Shown here one piece after another: positions 32,655 through 44,304 of a stretch of DNA of 64,000 nucleotides. The first letter of the stretch is position 1; each line of letters starts with the position of its first letter. Under the pieces are notes generated by a model, which had not been told where the DNA came from, ran no database searches, and worked only from the letters and a program-made list of their open reading frames with translations. The position numbers and the translations under genes were made by a program. Source of the DNA: Marsupella aquatica. Lineage: Eukaryota > Marchantiophyta. Where the stretch lies: positions 9,176,001 to 9,240,000 of the forward strand of contig OZ316899.1 of NCBI GenBank assembly GCA_973895155.1, in the 5' to 3' direction.

Positions 32655-32830
32655 GAGTCACTTGTATAACTTCACCCTAATTTCCTTAACTGAGTTATAC
32701 TTACAACTTACCTAAAAGTTGTAAACGTGACTCGGAAAAACTTCACCAAAACTCAGTCACGAAGGTGTGACTAACATGACACCAGCAACCTTGGAGTCGC
32801 TATTTCATGAAGGTCTTGGACAAGTCACAC
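32655..32830. promoter_or_regulatory. Right subterminal TGTGACT/AGTCAC words of CACTA-X
   Basis: AGTCACTTG, CGTGACTCG, CAGTCACG, GTGTGACTAA and AAGTCACAC occur in under 200 bp next to the right terminus, matching the word at the left end. Confidence 0.6.
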
Positions 32831-32852
32831 ATCTCCAAGTCTCAAAACGGGC

Positions 32853-32867
32853 CGGTTTCTTCTAGTG
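32853..32867 (-). repeat. Right terminal inverted repeat of CACTA-X
   Basis: The reverse complement is CACTAGAAGAAACCG, matching 14963-14977 at 14 of 15 positions; ATC follows. Confidence 0.85.
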
Positions 32868-35415
32868 ATCTCTCTGCAATCCAGTCGACGCAACTGAATC
32901 TTGGGAAGAAGATCCAAGCCTATCATCAAGTGGTCCTCTCTTTTTCTTCTTCTTCATACTTGTCGCGTCCACTGGAACCACTGCCTTTCCACTCTCCCCA
33001 AGGATTCCCGGATCTGGTGTATTTTCCGCACTAGTGTTAGCTTCAGAGGCCTGAGGAGTAGAATCTTCTTTTACATCAGTGGTGGCATCCGACTTCCTTC
33101 CCCTTGAAAGACAGAGATACGTTACTCAACGGAACTAGTTCTCATAATAGCGCTAGGCGTTAGTATGAATTGGGGAAAAATATGTCATACAAACAAGAGC
33201 GGGAATCCCTTACTGAATCCTATGAGGCATACTTACATTTTTTAAGAGATTGAGTTGATTCACTGGGAGTTGCAGATTCATTCTTGGCCTTCACTCTTGG
33301 CTTTCGGCTCCGATCAACATGCACGACAACTGTCTCGCATTTCTTTTGCAGCTCAGTTGTTGAAACGTCCACTTCAATCGCTAGACCCTGCTTCATTTCC
33401 GAGACATACCTTGCTGGGATTTGCAACTTTTGCAACTTCATGAAAGCGTCTTTCTCCACCTCGTCGAAAGGCAGATCCCATTTGTTAGTGTCTAAATACC
33501 ACGGGCAGTGAAGTCTTTCCCACTTTGACAAGGCGCGGGGTGGAAACTTTCCCTCAGCTGGGTACATCGAATACACATCAACAAGATGGTCACCATCTTT
33601 TATCATCACCCACTTTTGAAATGCGCCTGGGTAAGCCCACAAAACCTCAGGAGATCGCAACTCCATCCACATGTAGAAACAGTAAACGTATCGTTTGGCT
33701 CGTTTCCGGTTCCGCTTAGTGTAGTCCTCCTTGTCTGCGTACTTTGATGGCCACATTATGTTGAAAATTTTAGCGTTGACAAGGTCTCCAAATGATTTGA
33801 ATTCTTCAATAATGGACTTCATGAGAAAATCCAGGGACTCACAACCAGACTTCACGAGACGATCATCTGGCATGCAATCCAAAACTTGCTTGAGCGAGGT
33901 GAGGATCAATCCAGTAGCAATTTCCTCCACTGAATTCTAGATATGCCAGGTATGGCACCACCGTTTTACAGGATTGTCGTTCACACTAGCCGGATGAAAG
34001 AATTGTTTCCGAATCTTCGGAGTACAATGGGCGACGAGAAGTGTGCACCTTAACTTTGGATCCAGATAAGTCACTGCAGTAAACAAGCGAGCGCAATCCA
34101 TAGTGCAAACAACTATATTGGGTTTCTTTTCTCTTTTGTTCTTCTTTGTCACGGGAAACATTTCGGCACATGTGGCCAAGTAGTCACCAAAATCAGGGTG
34201 CAGCAATAGAGTGATCTTTTACTTTGATAGCCCAATCTTTTGTTGCTTCCTTCATCATAGCTTCATGCCTCTTCTATGTCTCCTCTTCAGACCACGGAGT
34301 CCCCTGGGCGACTGCAAAATCCATGTCCACTTTGAAGTGGTTTGTGTAAGATTTAATCTTGTTCTCACACAAAATGTAGATGAGCGTATCTTGTGGCATC
34401 TTGTGTGTATACCAAGAACCCTTGCGAGTCTTCTTTTGAATGGCCTCAAACTTTGCATAACTCTCGTAGCATCAATGAGGGGTTTGTAGTGCTCTAGGTC
34501 ACGTGATGAAAGACGAGAGATTTTGTCGGCATCAAGAATCCAAGACGGCTGGACCACAGCTTGTCCCAATCTACGTCAAAATTTAAATGGAAATTAGTAG
34601 CATCGGGCGCTAGTAAAACACCAAATATAATATCACATCAAAAATCCATCTTGAACTAGTACGTCATATTAAATGAGGTTGACCTAAACAATGACTTACT
34701 GATTGACAGCGTGCATGGCAGCCTCGAGCTCCACGAGGGAACCTTTATCTCCATTGAAAACAATGCAAGTCACACGAGGGTGGTACTTAATGTTGTCCGG
34801 ATACTTTGCTGTCACAATCAACCACAAATACAAACAACGATTTCCATCAAAGACACAAAACATCTTGTCTTTCAAAACTCTGAAATTAGGATCAGTGTCA
34901 CACGCTTCCTCAAACTTTTCATCCTCGGCAACCCAGATTGGGTCCCAAGAGGCTCTAATCTCATTAGTGCAAATCTGTGGAACCCCATCCGCATTTGTTG
35001 GCTATACGTAGAATGGCATGCCCATGCGCGAATTGTATCCAGAAATCCGGAATGACTCCTTCAATTTGTCGATGGAGGCACTATGCTCCTGCAACGTCCG
35101 CACCACTTCCATATGAATCAATCGACATAGAGGAATTTGTGGAGGCTCCTTCTCCAATCCTCTGAAATCTTTGCCAAAGGACAAGACATGCTTGGATATG
35201 TAATTGTCCATTGAAAGTCCAGCAACACCAAAATCAACCCGTGAAATTTCCTCAGTCGTGTCCATTCTCCCCCTTCTTGATTGCGCGGTTGGAAGAGTTG
35301 AGCCAATGTCTGAATGTGAATGAGACGCAGCCAACCGAGTCACGCGATGGGTGTCCACAAAACCTGAAAAAGAGGATTGTGAGGACTCGGAATGACTGGC
35401 ATGACTATCTCCCAT
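32868..35415 (-). pseudogene. 5' half of the MULE accessory gene: ParB-like domain and linker
   Basis: The exon from 35415 has an acidic Ser-rich leader, then IPLCRLIHMEVVRTL and IDKLKESFRISGY and, after an in-frame TAG at 35000, FCVFDGNRCLYLWLIVTAKY. That order (partition motif, L..S....G, DGN.R) matches the ParB/sulfiredoxin N-terminal fold. A GTAAGT donor at about 34697 follows. Later exons (34577-34200, 34206-33937, 33930-33232, 33105-32868) encode WSEEET, FGDYLATCAEMFPVTKKNK, NIMWPSKYADKEDYTKRN, WAYPGAFQKWVMIKDGDH and a Lys-rich tail. Several frameshifts and stops are present. Removing CACTA-X joins this frame to the methyltransferase-like part at 14962. A ParB-like domain fused to a DNA methylase is a known prokaryotic and phage arrangement. 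Confidence 0.55.
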
Positions 35416-37420
35416 CCTCGTATTACCCCACTGAGAGATGGCAATGGCGTTGAGCAGAACGTCGGATAGTATCGAAAAACTCTCCCAGAGCCCCTAAGCC
35501 AGTATGGAGTAAGAGACTCAGGTACAGAATGTCACGTTCGAAGAGGCTACTCCTAGAGAATTATGTATCTCCCACGAGCACCAAGTCCCCATAGAGGGTT
35601 AAGAGATGGAGTCTCTAGCACATTAGAGTGCTGCTCAACGGTAACACCAAAGGAGCCGAACACTTGGAAGATTACCATTGGACCAGCAACCGTCTTATAC
35701 TTTGGCAGCATGACCAGCAATCTTCAATGTTACCGTTAAAATATGACTGTTGATCGATTTGGCCTTATTGATAGCGCCAAGCACTAGCAAAAACAACTCT
35801 ATATTACCAGATTTAAACTACTAATTTCAATAGCGGGAAGCGCTAACAAATCGACCACATATGTGTTTTTACACAATTCAAATGGATTTCCAGCCTTGAG
35901 GGACAAAATGGACCGTTTTATCCATAAATGTTTATTAGCGCTCGGCGCTATCATAAATGACATCCGATTCGAAGCTAATCATCATGCGCACGTAATACAA
36001 ACTCATCCATATCCAGAAATATTTTCAGAATTCCACTGGTATCAGAAGGGTAATTTTGAGCATTCCAATGATAGCGCCGAGCGCTAATATGGAACGTGTC
36101 ACGGGTAAGACCCCTCCATCGGAAACTACAAGCATTTTCAAGACTTGCAACAACATTTGGTACAAAGATTGACTTATTCCCATAAGACAGAACATCAAAA
36201 AACACAAACTGACTCATGCAAACTTTGTCAAGGGGATGTCTAAGAGTTTGGAACTCCATTTACGGGCATCGGATTTACTCCACCAAGTCTAGAAACATCA
36301 AGTGTACACTTCAGGATTTTTTAAAAAACTGGGGAGTAACCTCCCACTACATTCCAAGACTACCATGCTAGCAAAAGATTGACTCCCATTACTACCATTA
36401 CTGCAACAACTGGTCGTGGCTATCAACATCAGACTCCACCAAATGGAGTTGGCTATCTACTCAGGACTACTTTGTTCTGCATGATCACACGATCGCTGCG
36501 TAGCCGGGTTAAGTTAATCTTCCCACCAGCTTGGCTTGTATGCGTCCGAATCGTCGTTGGAATCGCTAGAACCAATGCCCCAGCAAAACCCACCCCAACT
36601 AAAGAGGAGTCATCGTTGGACCCTGAATCGTCGTGGGTCCTTGCGTTGTCGTCTATATCCTTGGCTTCACTAGAAGAACTTGTGCCATGATCAAGTGATT
36701 GGTGCAAAGTAGAAAGCTTTGCCTTCGACAACAAAGATTTTTGCACTGAGGGTTGAACTTATGCTTTAGACTGAGGAGCACCATCTGGTGCGGATGCAAT
36801 TGCCCGGCTCTTTGCAATCACTTTCCCCTTCGCCGAGATTGGGACGGTTGAATGAGCTGGAGGCTTTGCGAGAGACTTCTCCGCAGCACCCTCTCCATTG
36901 CTGTCGCTTCAAAATGTAACCTTCGCCTTCCCCTTTGCTCGTGGTGGAGCCATGAAAACTTTAACGAACGACTCTGAAAGATCAAGATTGAAACAAAAGT
37001 TTCTCGGATGAAACCGGAGACGGGAGCGCAAGAAAAGTTTTGAGAATGAAGAACTCCAAATGATGGGAGGCAGACTCGCCGGCCTGGTTTTGGGGACAAA
37101 GGTGAGAACGTTCAGACCCCGGATGGACGTCTCAGATGTAATGGTTTCCGATCATGGCATAGACGTCCGAGATACATCGATAGAGTTTTGAGATCTCTTG
37201 ATTGTGAAAACTTTAATGCACACGTGCGGATTTGGACGACGTCACAGATTTCCTGTCTATTGTTAGAGTTATAACGTACAAGCGGTGATGATAGCGCCAA
37301 GTGCTATTATTACGATCAGAGCTTTCCCTCTCCTCCTCGCTAGGCAATACTGTATTTGGTCCAGAGTCATGCTTCCAGTGTTAAGTTGTTCTCCGTTCAT
37401 AAAAGTAGCGCCCAACGCTA
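33148..37420. promoter_or_regulatory. Palindrome cluster 2 (TAGCGCYNRGCGCTA) in the MULE
   Basis: Sites lie at 33148, 34598, 35772, 35831, 35936, 36072, 37293 and 37406. Those at 35936 and 36072 have perfect arms. 33148 and 34598 fall in introns of the ParB/methyltransferase-like gene, 35772-36072 upstream of its 35415 exon, and the last two in the spacer before the transposase gene. None falls in an exon. Confidence 0.75.
36460..36952 (-). pseudogene. Small basic ORF, possible first exon of the MULE accessory gene
   Basis: From an ATG at about 36952 the frame reads MAPPRAKGKAKVTF, a stop, then Ala/Ser/Lys-rich sequence (SAKGKVIAKSRAIASAPDG), a second stop and an acidic Ser-rich stretch ending near 36520. 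It may be the first exon of the gene whose next exon starts at 35415, with the palindromes between them in intron 1. No domain recognised. Confidence 0.3.
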
Positions 37421-38541
37421 TTAAACTACTGACCAATCAATTGATTTACATTGTCCAAACGCTTAATGTATCTTTCTTTGTCATTATTCAACGTTCATTT
37501 ATAATGTCGTTATTAACCTCGTACATCAAACAAGCCTTAAATCGATTGGCGACGTGAGACATCAATTATTCTCTTCCGCTGAAACGGGATGATCGATCGT
37601 AGTTACACGCAAGGACACGCAGGGATGTCGTCACGATTATCGTTTCCCCTGAATCTCAGTCAAGGAGAGTTTTGGATGAATACTTGGGGTTAAGATTTGA
37701 TGTTTCAAAAGAGTGTATTCTTTTTGTTTCCCTCCTCCCTAAGGATTTGAAGGGAAATACCATCTTCTACGATGTCGTTGATGGACTCAGGTTTTGGATG
37801 ATGTATCCTGATAAAGTATACAAGGTCTTTGTTTTGGAAGATTCTGAAGCATTGGCAAATCTATGTCCTGTTTCCGGTGGTGTTGATGTTGTCAATCTCT
37901 CAGACACTTCGGAAGACAAGGGGAAAAGTTCTCCCCTTTCCTTTGATGTCCCCAAAAGGATCCCAGTGGATCCCTTGGTTGTGAAGATGGAGGTTCAAAA
38001 TGTTCTAATTGTATATTGGCAAAGTGCGATGGATACTATTCTAAAATCAAAGGGGCATAGCAAGTTATCTTGTTTCATTAGGGAGAAGGATTTCATGCAT
38101 CAGATAGTTCCCAACCTCCCGATGACATACAATGGGAATGTAGTGTTTGAGTTACCTCCAGTCAATTGCGTGAATTTGAAAGGGGAACGCCTGAAGGACA
38201 TGGACCACGGGAAGGATTGCTATTACTAGACGCGCATCGTCAAAACATCTTTGAATGTTTTACCAAAGAAGATGTGGGATTTTGGAAAGGTTTAGTGTAC
38301 CGGTTCTCTTGAATGTCGAAACAACTCCTGCCAGTTCTGGAGAGACAAAAAGACTAGGAACAACCAAGTCTGGGCACGGACACCAAAACTCTCAGGAACC
38401 TTTCGAGTTGGAGAACTCATCCTGCAAGGTGGTATTGACTGTCACCACTGCTCTGAACCTCCAATGTGTACGAGATTGTGTCCGGCCATGATGTTCTATA
38501 TATATCCTTCAGCCAAAGTGGATTCAACACATTTGGCGTAT

Positions 38542-38546
38542 ATGTC
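38542..38546. repeat. Target-site duplication of element A (ATGTC)
   Basis: ATGTC directly precedes the TGTGATGCC terminus and is repeated at 43222-43226 directly after ...CGCACCACA. Confidence 0.9.
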
Positions 38547-38633
38547 TGTGATGCCTAGCCAGGAGTCACTAGGCCAGTTTAAATGATAAAATAAGGAGTA
38601 AACCCTGGAAAATATAAACAATTAAGGGTGGCT

Positions 38634-41600
38634 ATGGAACCCGAGCTGAGGCCGGAAGTAAAAACGCCGGGGGAGGGAACACAATTAGGGTTAGGGGGCG
38701 CTAAGTGCCGACGGCTATAGGTAACTAACGGGAAGGAAGACCAATCAAGGAGGGGTAAGGATTGATCGCAAGGAATGGTGGCTCATTTGCAAGCACGAAC
38801 TAAGCAAACGACTACGGGAGGCCAACAACTGTACGCTGCTCAGGCAAGCACTTGGGGTGGAAGCAGATACCAACAATCAACTCAAGAAGGGTATGAGCAA
38901 CGTCAATCAAGCTGCTCATTTTTGGGGATGCCTGTTAGAACGGGCAACTGAGTACATTGGGACCTGCGAGGACGAAGAATCGGAGAGAGCCGCTTGAGAA
39001 CGGCAGGAGCTTGCTCGACTGTGGGAGCTGTAGAAGTCTGCCTTCTTAGGAGGAGAACTCTTTAGGCTGAATTCTTGTGGACGCCTACTCCCGACGAACT
39101 CGACGATCTTTTGTTTTGTGAGAACAGAATAGTTGGCATTTGGGAGGCCATCAACCGCTGCAACAACATACACTGGGAGTTGAAGGGTAGCACGGAGGGG
39201 TGGACAAAGGCAACCGTGCTAGGAGAAACATCCACGGCAGCCGCTATGAAGAGGAAAGGGAACATCAATAAAGAGACCACCCCTGCAAAGAGAACGAGGT
39301 CGGCGGCACCAAGGAAGCCAGCCGAGCAAGGGAGCAGGAGGTAGGAAGAAACCGAAGAAGAGGAGGTCAACCCCATCAATGTCGTTCCAACAAGGGATGA
39401 CACCTGGAAAGGCTGGGCGGCGACCCTCCCCAAGGAAGTGCAATTACACTTTGCACGCAAAGAGGATGCATGCTTTACGGCTATGCAGACTCGGAAGTAC
39501 CAGGGCTTCATGGCCGGATCCGGCTTGGAAGCCTTCGTAAAGTTACCATGGCTGAAGCCAAAGGTACCGGATTCAGACTTATTAGAATTCGTGGGATCTT
39601 GGGAGCCCGAGACCAATTCCACAAGGGTGTATGGGAAAGAATTTTGTCTCACTCCTCGAGTGATTGCCAAAGTGTTTGGCTTGCCGACGGGAAATAAGAC
39701 CAAAGTAGATACCCGGAAGACCTTGCCAGACAAGGAGTTCCGATCGTTCCCAGGGCCATCAACAAAGACTGGCTTCTTTCGGAACACCTGCACCAACCCG
39801 CACACAGGAGAGATAATCGATTTCTTGCGGGTAACCATGCACTACAACTTGCCAAGGCCAAAGATTGGCAAGGCATAGGTTTACTTGACGGAGAGACCAG
39901 ACCCCAACCGGGACTACAACGGATACCTCCTCACCCAATTGAAGAAAATCTTGAAGGAGGAACAGTAGGTGATCAGCAAGGGAAGCGTGTCCTGGCTTGG
40001 CTATCATATGCTGCTATTGTGCCGGTATGCTCGAAGTCAGATATTTGCCCCGGTACTTCCCCTGCAGGCAAGAGCACCAGAGGAGGTTCCGGAACCGAGG
40101 CCGGCAATAGAGAAACCGACCCAGCCCGACAGTCCTACAATCGAGCAGGTGTTTAGGCCAAGGAAGGAGGACTTGCCGATGCAGCAACCAGGCATGCAGA
40201 ATCTGCTGAAATTGCTGGTGAAGGAAAGGAGAACGGCAACGACAATGGGACCGGTACACAATACTGCTCCCAAAGTCGGCCTAAGCCAACTTACCAGGGA
40301 AAACCCCTTTACCGGGGTCAAGGAGAGAAGGAGGTCGGAACACAAGTCAGGAGTTCGAATGTATGTAGGAGCCTCAAGTCCCAAAGCTGAGGAAAAGCAG
40401 CCCAAAGCTCCTGGTCACGACAGGGAGAAGAAGAGATCAACGTGGAAGCCGGAGGAACCAGGACCCGTGATCTGTGAGGCCGTGTTCACGGCAAAACTAG
40501 GAGAGCAGTAGGAGGAGCTGGTAGTCCAAGGCGCAGAGGAGGCGGTAGAAGGCTACAAACATGATGACTCCGGCTACGGTCGGACCATCATGTTCTAGGA
40601 GTAAGGACCTGTGGCAGGTTCACCCCCACTCTTCCAAGAGTAGTTTGAGGGGACCCCACCCAGCAGAGCAGCCCCGAGTCTCCCCCACCAGATATTGCTC
40701 CCCCGAGCTTTGACGGCATAAAACAGATGGCACAAGAGTTTCAAGAGCGACTCAAGGAGGAAGAGAAGGCAGCCCTGGCTAGGGAGAAAGATTTACTAGG
40801 GGAGAATGGCCAGACCACATCAAGCGGCTTGCAAAAAAACAACGCAGTCCTCCAGCCACGATAGAAGAAATCCGCAAGGCGGCTTGGGAACAAAGGCCGC
40901 AATGGTTGATGCCAATGACTTCTACTCACTCCGCCTATGCTAAAGAAAGAGCCATGGAGTACGGGGAGATGTGTGGGGAACTTGCGCTCAGCATCTTTGG
41001 GGAGGAGTTGGAGCAGGGACCCTTTTTCCAGAGGGAGATGTTGGAGAAGCACCGATTAGAAGAAGCGGTGGCTTTGGAGAGAAGCAAGAAGGACGAGGTC
41101 ATCCGTCGGCTTAGGGCAAGGGAAGCCAAGGTAGAAGACCTGAAGGCGGCCAAGAAAGCCCAAGATGAGCTGCGGATTAAGCGGCATGAGCTAAACATCA
41201 TGCAAGGGCAATTGGATACCGCGCAGTCTGATAATAAGATTATCAAGGATAAACTGACTCGGACCCAAGGAGAGTTGGCCGATGCGATCAAGGAGAGGGA
41301 GAAGTGGAAGCAAGAGCTGAGAGATGCAGAGGAGGCCCACATAGCAGCCAACAACCGGGCCATGGCAAAGACCTAGAGAAGGGAGAGGGCATTGAAGGGG
41401 GAGCTCAAGGATATCCGCGGAGCCCTTGAGCAGAAGGAGGCCAAGTTAGGAAAATCCTATCAGGCAATCATTGTGCTACGATAGGAGCTTGCATCCATGA
41501 CGGCCAGCTTCAAGGCCGACCTCCGTGAGAAAGACGACCAGCTCAACCAGACTTATGCCAAGATGAATAAAATGGAGTCTGAGGTCGTAATGGAGCTCGA

Positions 41601-42327
41601 CAAGGAGCTAAGAGCAACCCAGGAAGAGAGGGCTACCTTAAAAAAGAAGCTAGAGGAAGCCCAGAAGGAGCGAGAGGAGGCATGCAAGGACCTGGACGAA
41701 TTGCAGGAGGAGTTAGAGGAAAGCACGCGGAAGATGGAGAACTTACAGCGGCGAGCCGACAACCAAACGGAGCGGCTAAAGAAACAGGCCGCAGTATTTA
41801 AGTGCTTGGCTTCCTCAAGTCCAACTCCAATAGGGGCAACCAAGTTGCCAGGAGTAGTACTGGCCGAAGGACAAGCTGAGACACTTGCACTGGTGCCGGA
41901 GGTAAGTGGCAAGGGGAAGGGACCAGCTGCCAAAACAAGGAAGAAGAAAAAGCAAAAACCTGTTGGGTCGGGGAGTAACACGGCTTCTCAACCCATCGTG
42001 ACCAAGGAGGTAAACCCGGCACCAACCTCAGGCAGGGTCACGGCAGAGGATCCAACTGTCCTACAAGGCAGGGATGGCAAGGGCGAAGCCAAAATGCTCA
42101 GTGATGAGGCCGGTGTACCAAATCCACCACTAAAATAGGTCGGGGAAGCCGTAACCATATCGGAGGCCGTGGCCAATGCTGAGGCCAAAGCCGAGGGTGG
42201 ACCCAGTCAGGCCGATGGAGAGTTGACTCGGTCCGGAGCAGGTAATCTGTCAGAGGACGGACCTACGGTAGTGGCTGCGGAGGAAGTGTTGGGGGCGTCC
42301 ATTGAGGATCAGCCACCACTACCATGA
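38634..42327 (+). pseudogene. Element A protein: plant-transposon-type domain plus long coiled coil
   Basis: The frame starts at ATG 38634. Conserved stretches are QAAHFWGCLLERATEYIG, WTPTPDELDDLLFCENRIVG, then SGLEAFVKLPWLKPKVPDSD, SWEPETNSTRVYGKEF, VIAKVFGLPTGNKTKV, FRNTCTNPHTGEIIDFLRV and SKGSVSWLGYHMLLL, resembling the putative plant transposon protein domains of non-autonomous plant elements. A Pro/Lys-rich linker follows, then about 350 residues of Glu/Lys/Arg coiled coil (DELRIKRHELNIMQGQLDTA; EELEESTRKMENLQRRAD). Gag-like oligomerisation is possible. About eight stops and several frameshifts are present (for example 38996, 39343, 39877, 39967, 40510, 41374). Confidence 0.6.
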
Positions 42328-43111
42328 CGGTGGTGGAGGGCCGCTCCTTTTAAGGAGGGTGGACGTGGAGGGAGGAGGCGTGAGTGGGCAGGGCGGGCTC
42401 AGATCTCCAAGTTTAGAATTAGGATCAGGACCGGGAGGCGGCCCTGACACTTAGCTTAGTGGGATTGCGGATCCGCTGGTAAGAGCAACACTTGTGCTCC
42501 TGCCTCGCTGTACATAGGTAGATTATGGTCAGGTTAGATTTGGCTTACGCTGCAAGGAATTGGGCGGATCCACTGCTAGGATAAGCACCTGGGTAGCGGG
42601 GGGGTTCAGGACCTTCTTCCTTAGCAAGTTTTTAGTGCACCAACAGGGCTGGGATCAAATAGTTCAAGAAGCTCTTGGTTAGTTATGCTATGACCCGTGT
42701 GTATATTCATGTTTTCTCATACCTAAGAGATGAATAGAGTTGGCCTCACGGCTTAGTTCGCAGATCTTGTGTATGAGAAGTACTGTTTGTATGGCAAGTG
42801 CATGGTATAACTCAGTCAGAAGGAGTCATTTTGCTATTTGTGTGTCGCATTAACTTGTTTGAAGATTGCCCACATCAACCAAGAAGGGAGTAAGCAAGGT
42901 AGTAAGAGTTGGATGTGTCGAGCTGAGAGAGGTCTTAGCGGCTTACCCAAGCCAGTTGGGGATCATTCCGACGGCGGAATCCAAACATACCTAAAGGGAG
43001 ACCAGGAGAGGAGGACAATGGAAGGCATAGAAGAGGCTGGCTACACATCTCATGACCCGATGAAGGATTTGTCCAACTGTATATGTGTGTAAAATGTTAG
43101 TCAAAGTTAGT

Positions 43112-43221
43112 AGCGTCCCATGCCGCTAAGCCGCGAAACAGGCCTTGCCAAGAGCGAAACCTGCGGGAATCGGCTTGTGCAGGGGGTTTCTTGGGTTCAG
43201 GGAGCCATGGGACGCACCACA
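43112..43221. repeat. Terminal hairpin of element A
   Basis: GCGTCCCATG at about 43116 and CATGGGACGC at about 43207 are reverse complements, 80 bp apart, so the last 110 bp of the element can fold into a stem. Element B has the same pair at its corresponding end (53657-53735). Confidence 0.7.
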
Positions 43222-44304
43222 ATGTCCCGGTTGGCTGTGCACACGGGATTTCACAACCATCCTAGTCGTCGAGTGTGGTCGAGAGAGACTGAAAAGGTCG
43301 CTAACACTCACCTTGCAAAGGAGTTCCAGGCTAATCCACAAGCTACGCCCGCTGGGATAAAAAATGCGACTACAGACTCTCTAACCAATGCCCTCTGTGA
43401 GGAATCCGTGGAGGAAATGTCTTTGGAAGAGGAGTAGGAGATCTGGGAGTCCCTCATGGTTGTGTCTACCCCACAAAAGTTTGCTTATGTTATGCGAAGT
43501 GTGAGGCAAGACCAGAAAGGTTAAGGTGAGCTCAAATATTTGGTGTGGATGCAAAAGTGTGTGAGACTTCCCTTTCTTCATAGGTATTTGCTTCCAGGCC
43601 AAGGATGTCGAGACGAAAGTGCTCACATCTTCAAGATGACTGTGAAAGGCAAAGGATTTGGGATCGACCTTCTCCAGAAAATGCAGCCTGGTGGTTCATT
43701 GGAGGGGTCATGGGTGAGTTTCGATGTCATGCATAGAATTACATCAGACTGGCTAACTTTTAGTGTTCATGTATATGATCATCACTATCGGGCACTTTGT
43801 ACAATTTTCACTTGTGAGTTAAAAGCTGAAGACACCAAGTCCTTAGAGAGAGCGTGGCGATTGATGATAGAAGTTGCAAGTGGAAATGGTCTAGAGAACA
43901 TTCAAATTTGAGGATTCATGGCGGACAATGCCCAGACTGGTTGGAATGTGGTGCAAAATGTTTTCTTCAATGGGGTACCTGGTCCTGACCGAGAGCGATC
44001 AGATGCGTTTCATTTTTATCAGTCATTTCATTGGCAATCACGCAAAGGTGTTCCAGAAGGAAAACTCAAAGAACACAAGAAGATGTGGGACGGTCTTTGT
44101 AACACAAAAACATTTTTGGATGCATATCGTATGTCAAGAGAGATTGACGATTGGTGGCGAGCTGGAAATTGCCATCAGGGGAAGCTTTGAATGTTGCAAG
44201 GATGGCTCTCATGGTGGGTTGTCCGTTGGGGACAATGGGGAAACTTCATAAGACTGGTAAGTCTTTTCTTACATTCACGATAGTCCGTTACCAATGTTTG
44301 GTAA

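Larger units (their letters stand above)
14963..32867. mobile_element. CACTA-X, 17.9-kb CACTA element inserted in the MULE accessory gene
   Basis: The left end CACTAGAAGAATCCG and the inverted right end CACTAGAAGAAACCG (32853-32867) match at 14 of 15 positions. They are flanked by ATC duplications. TGTGACT-type words crowd both inner ends. Removing the element and one ATC restores an open frame across the join in the MULE gene. I find no transposase of its own; the interior holds CACTA-2, a copia fragment, BRCT and PHD coding pieces, a ribosomal L18a exon and a 1.2-kb-spaced direct repeat. It therefore looks like a non-autonomous, gene-carrying CACTA that grew by nested insertion. Confidence 0.85.
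38547..43221 (+). mobile_element. Element A: TG...CA element with 5-bp TSD but no LTRs
   Basis: The 4675-bp unit starts TGTGATGCCTAGCCAGGA and ends ATGGGACGCACCACA. Element B (53653-57540) has the same two ends in the opposite orientation with its own 5-bp duplication, so these are true termini. The ends form a short inverted repeat, TGTGRTGCS. I compared the first and last 600 bp and see no direct repeat, so it is not a standard LTR retrotransposon. One long protein is encoded. No transposase, integrase or reverse transcriptase is visible; it is presumably moved by another element's enzyme. Confidence 0.8.

Noticed and set aside
39062-40405. Long minus-strand ORFs over element A (for example 39062-39838)
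   Set aside because: They mirror the plus-strand coding frame that is shared with element B; the minus-strand protein has no motif.
38547-43221. Element A as an ordinary LTR retrotransposon
   Set aside because: The first and last several hundred bases do not repeat each other, and element B shows the same non-repeated ends.
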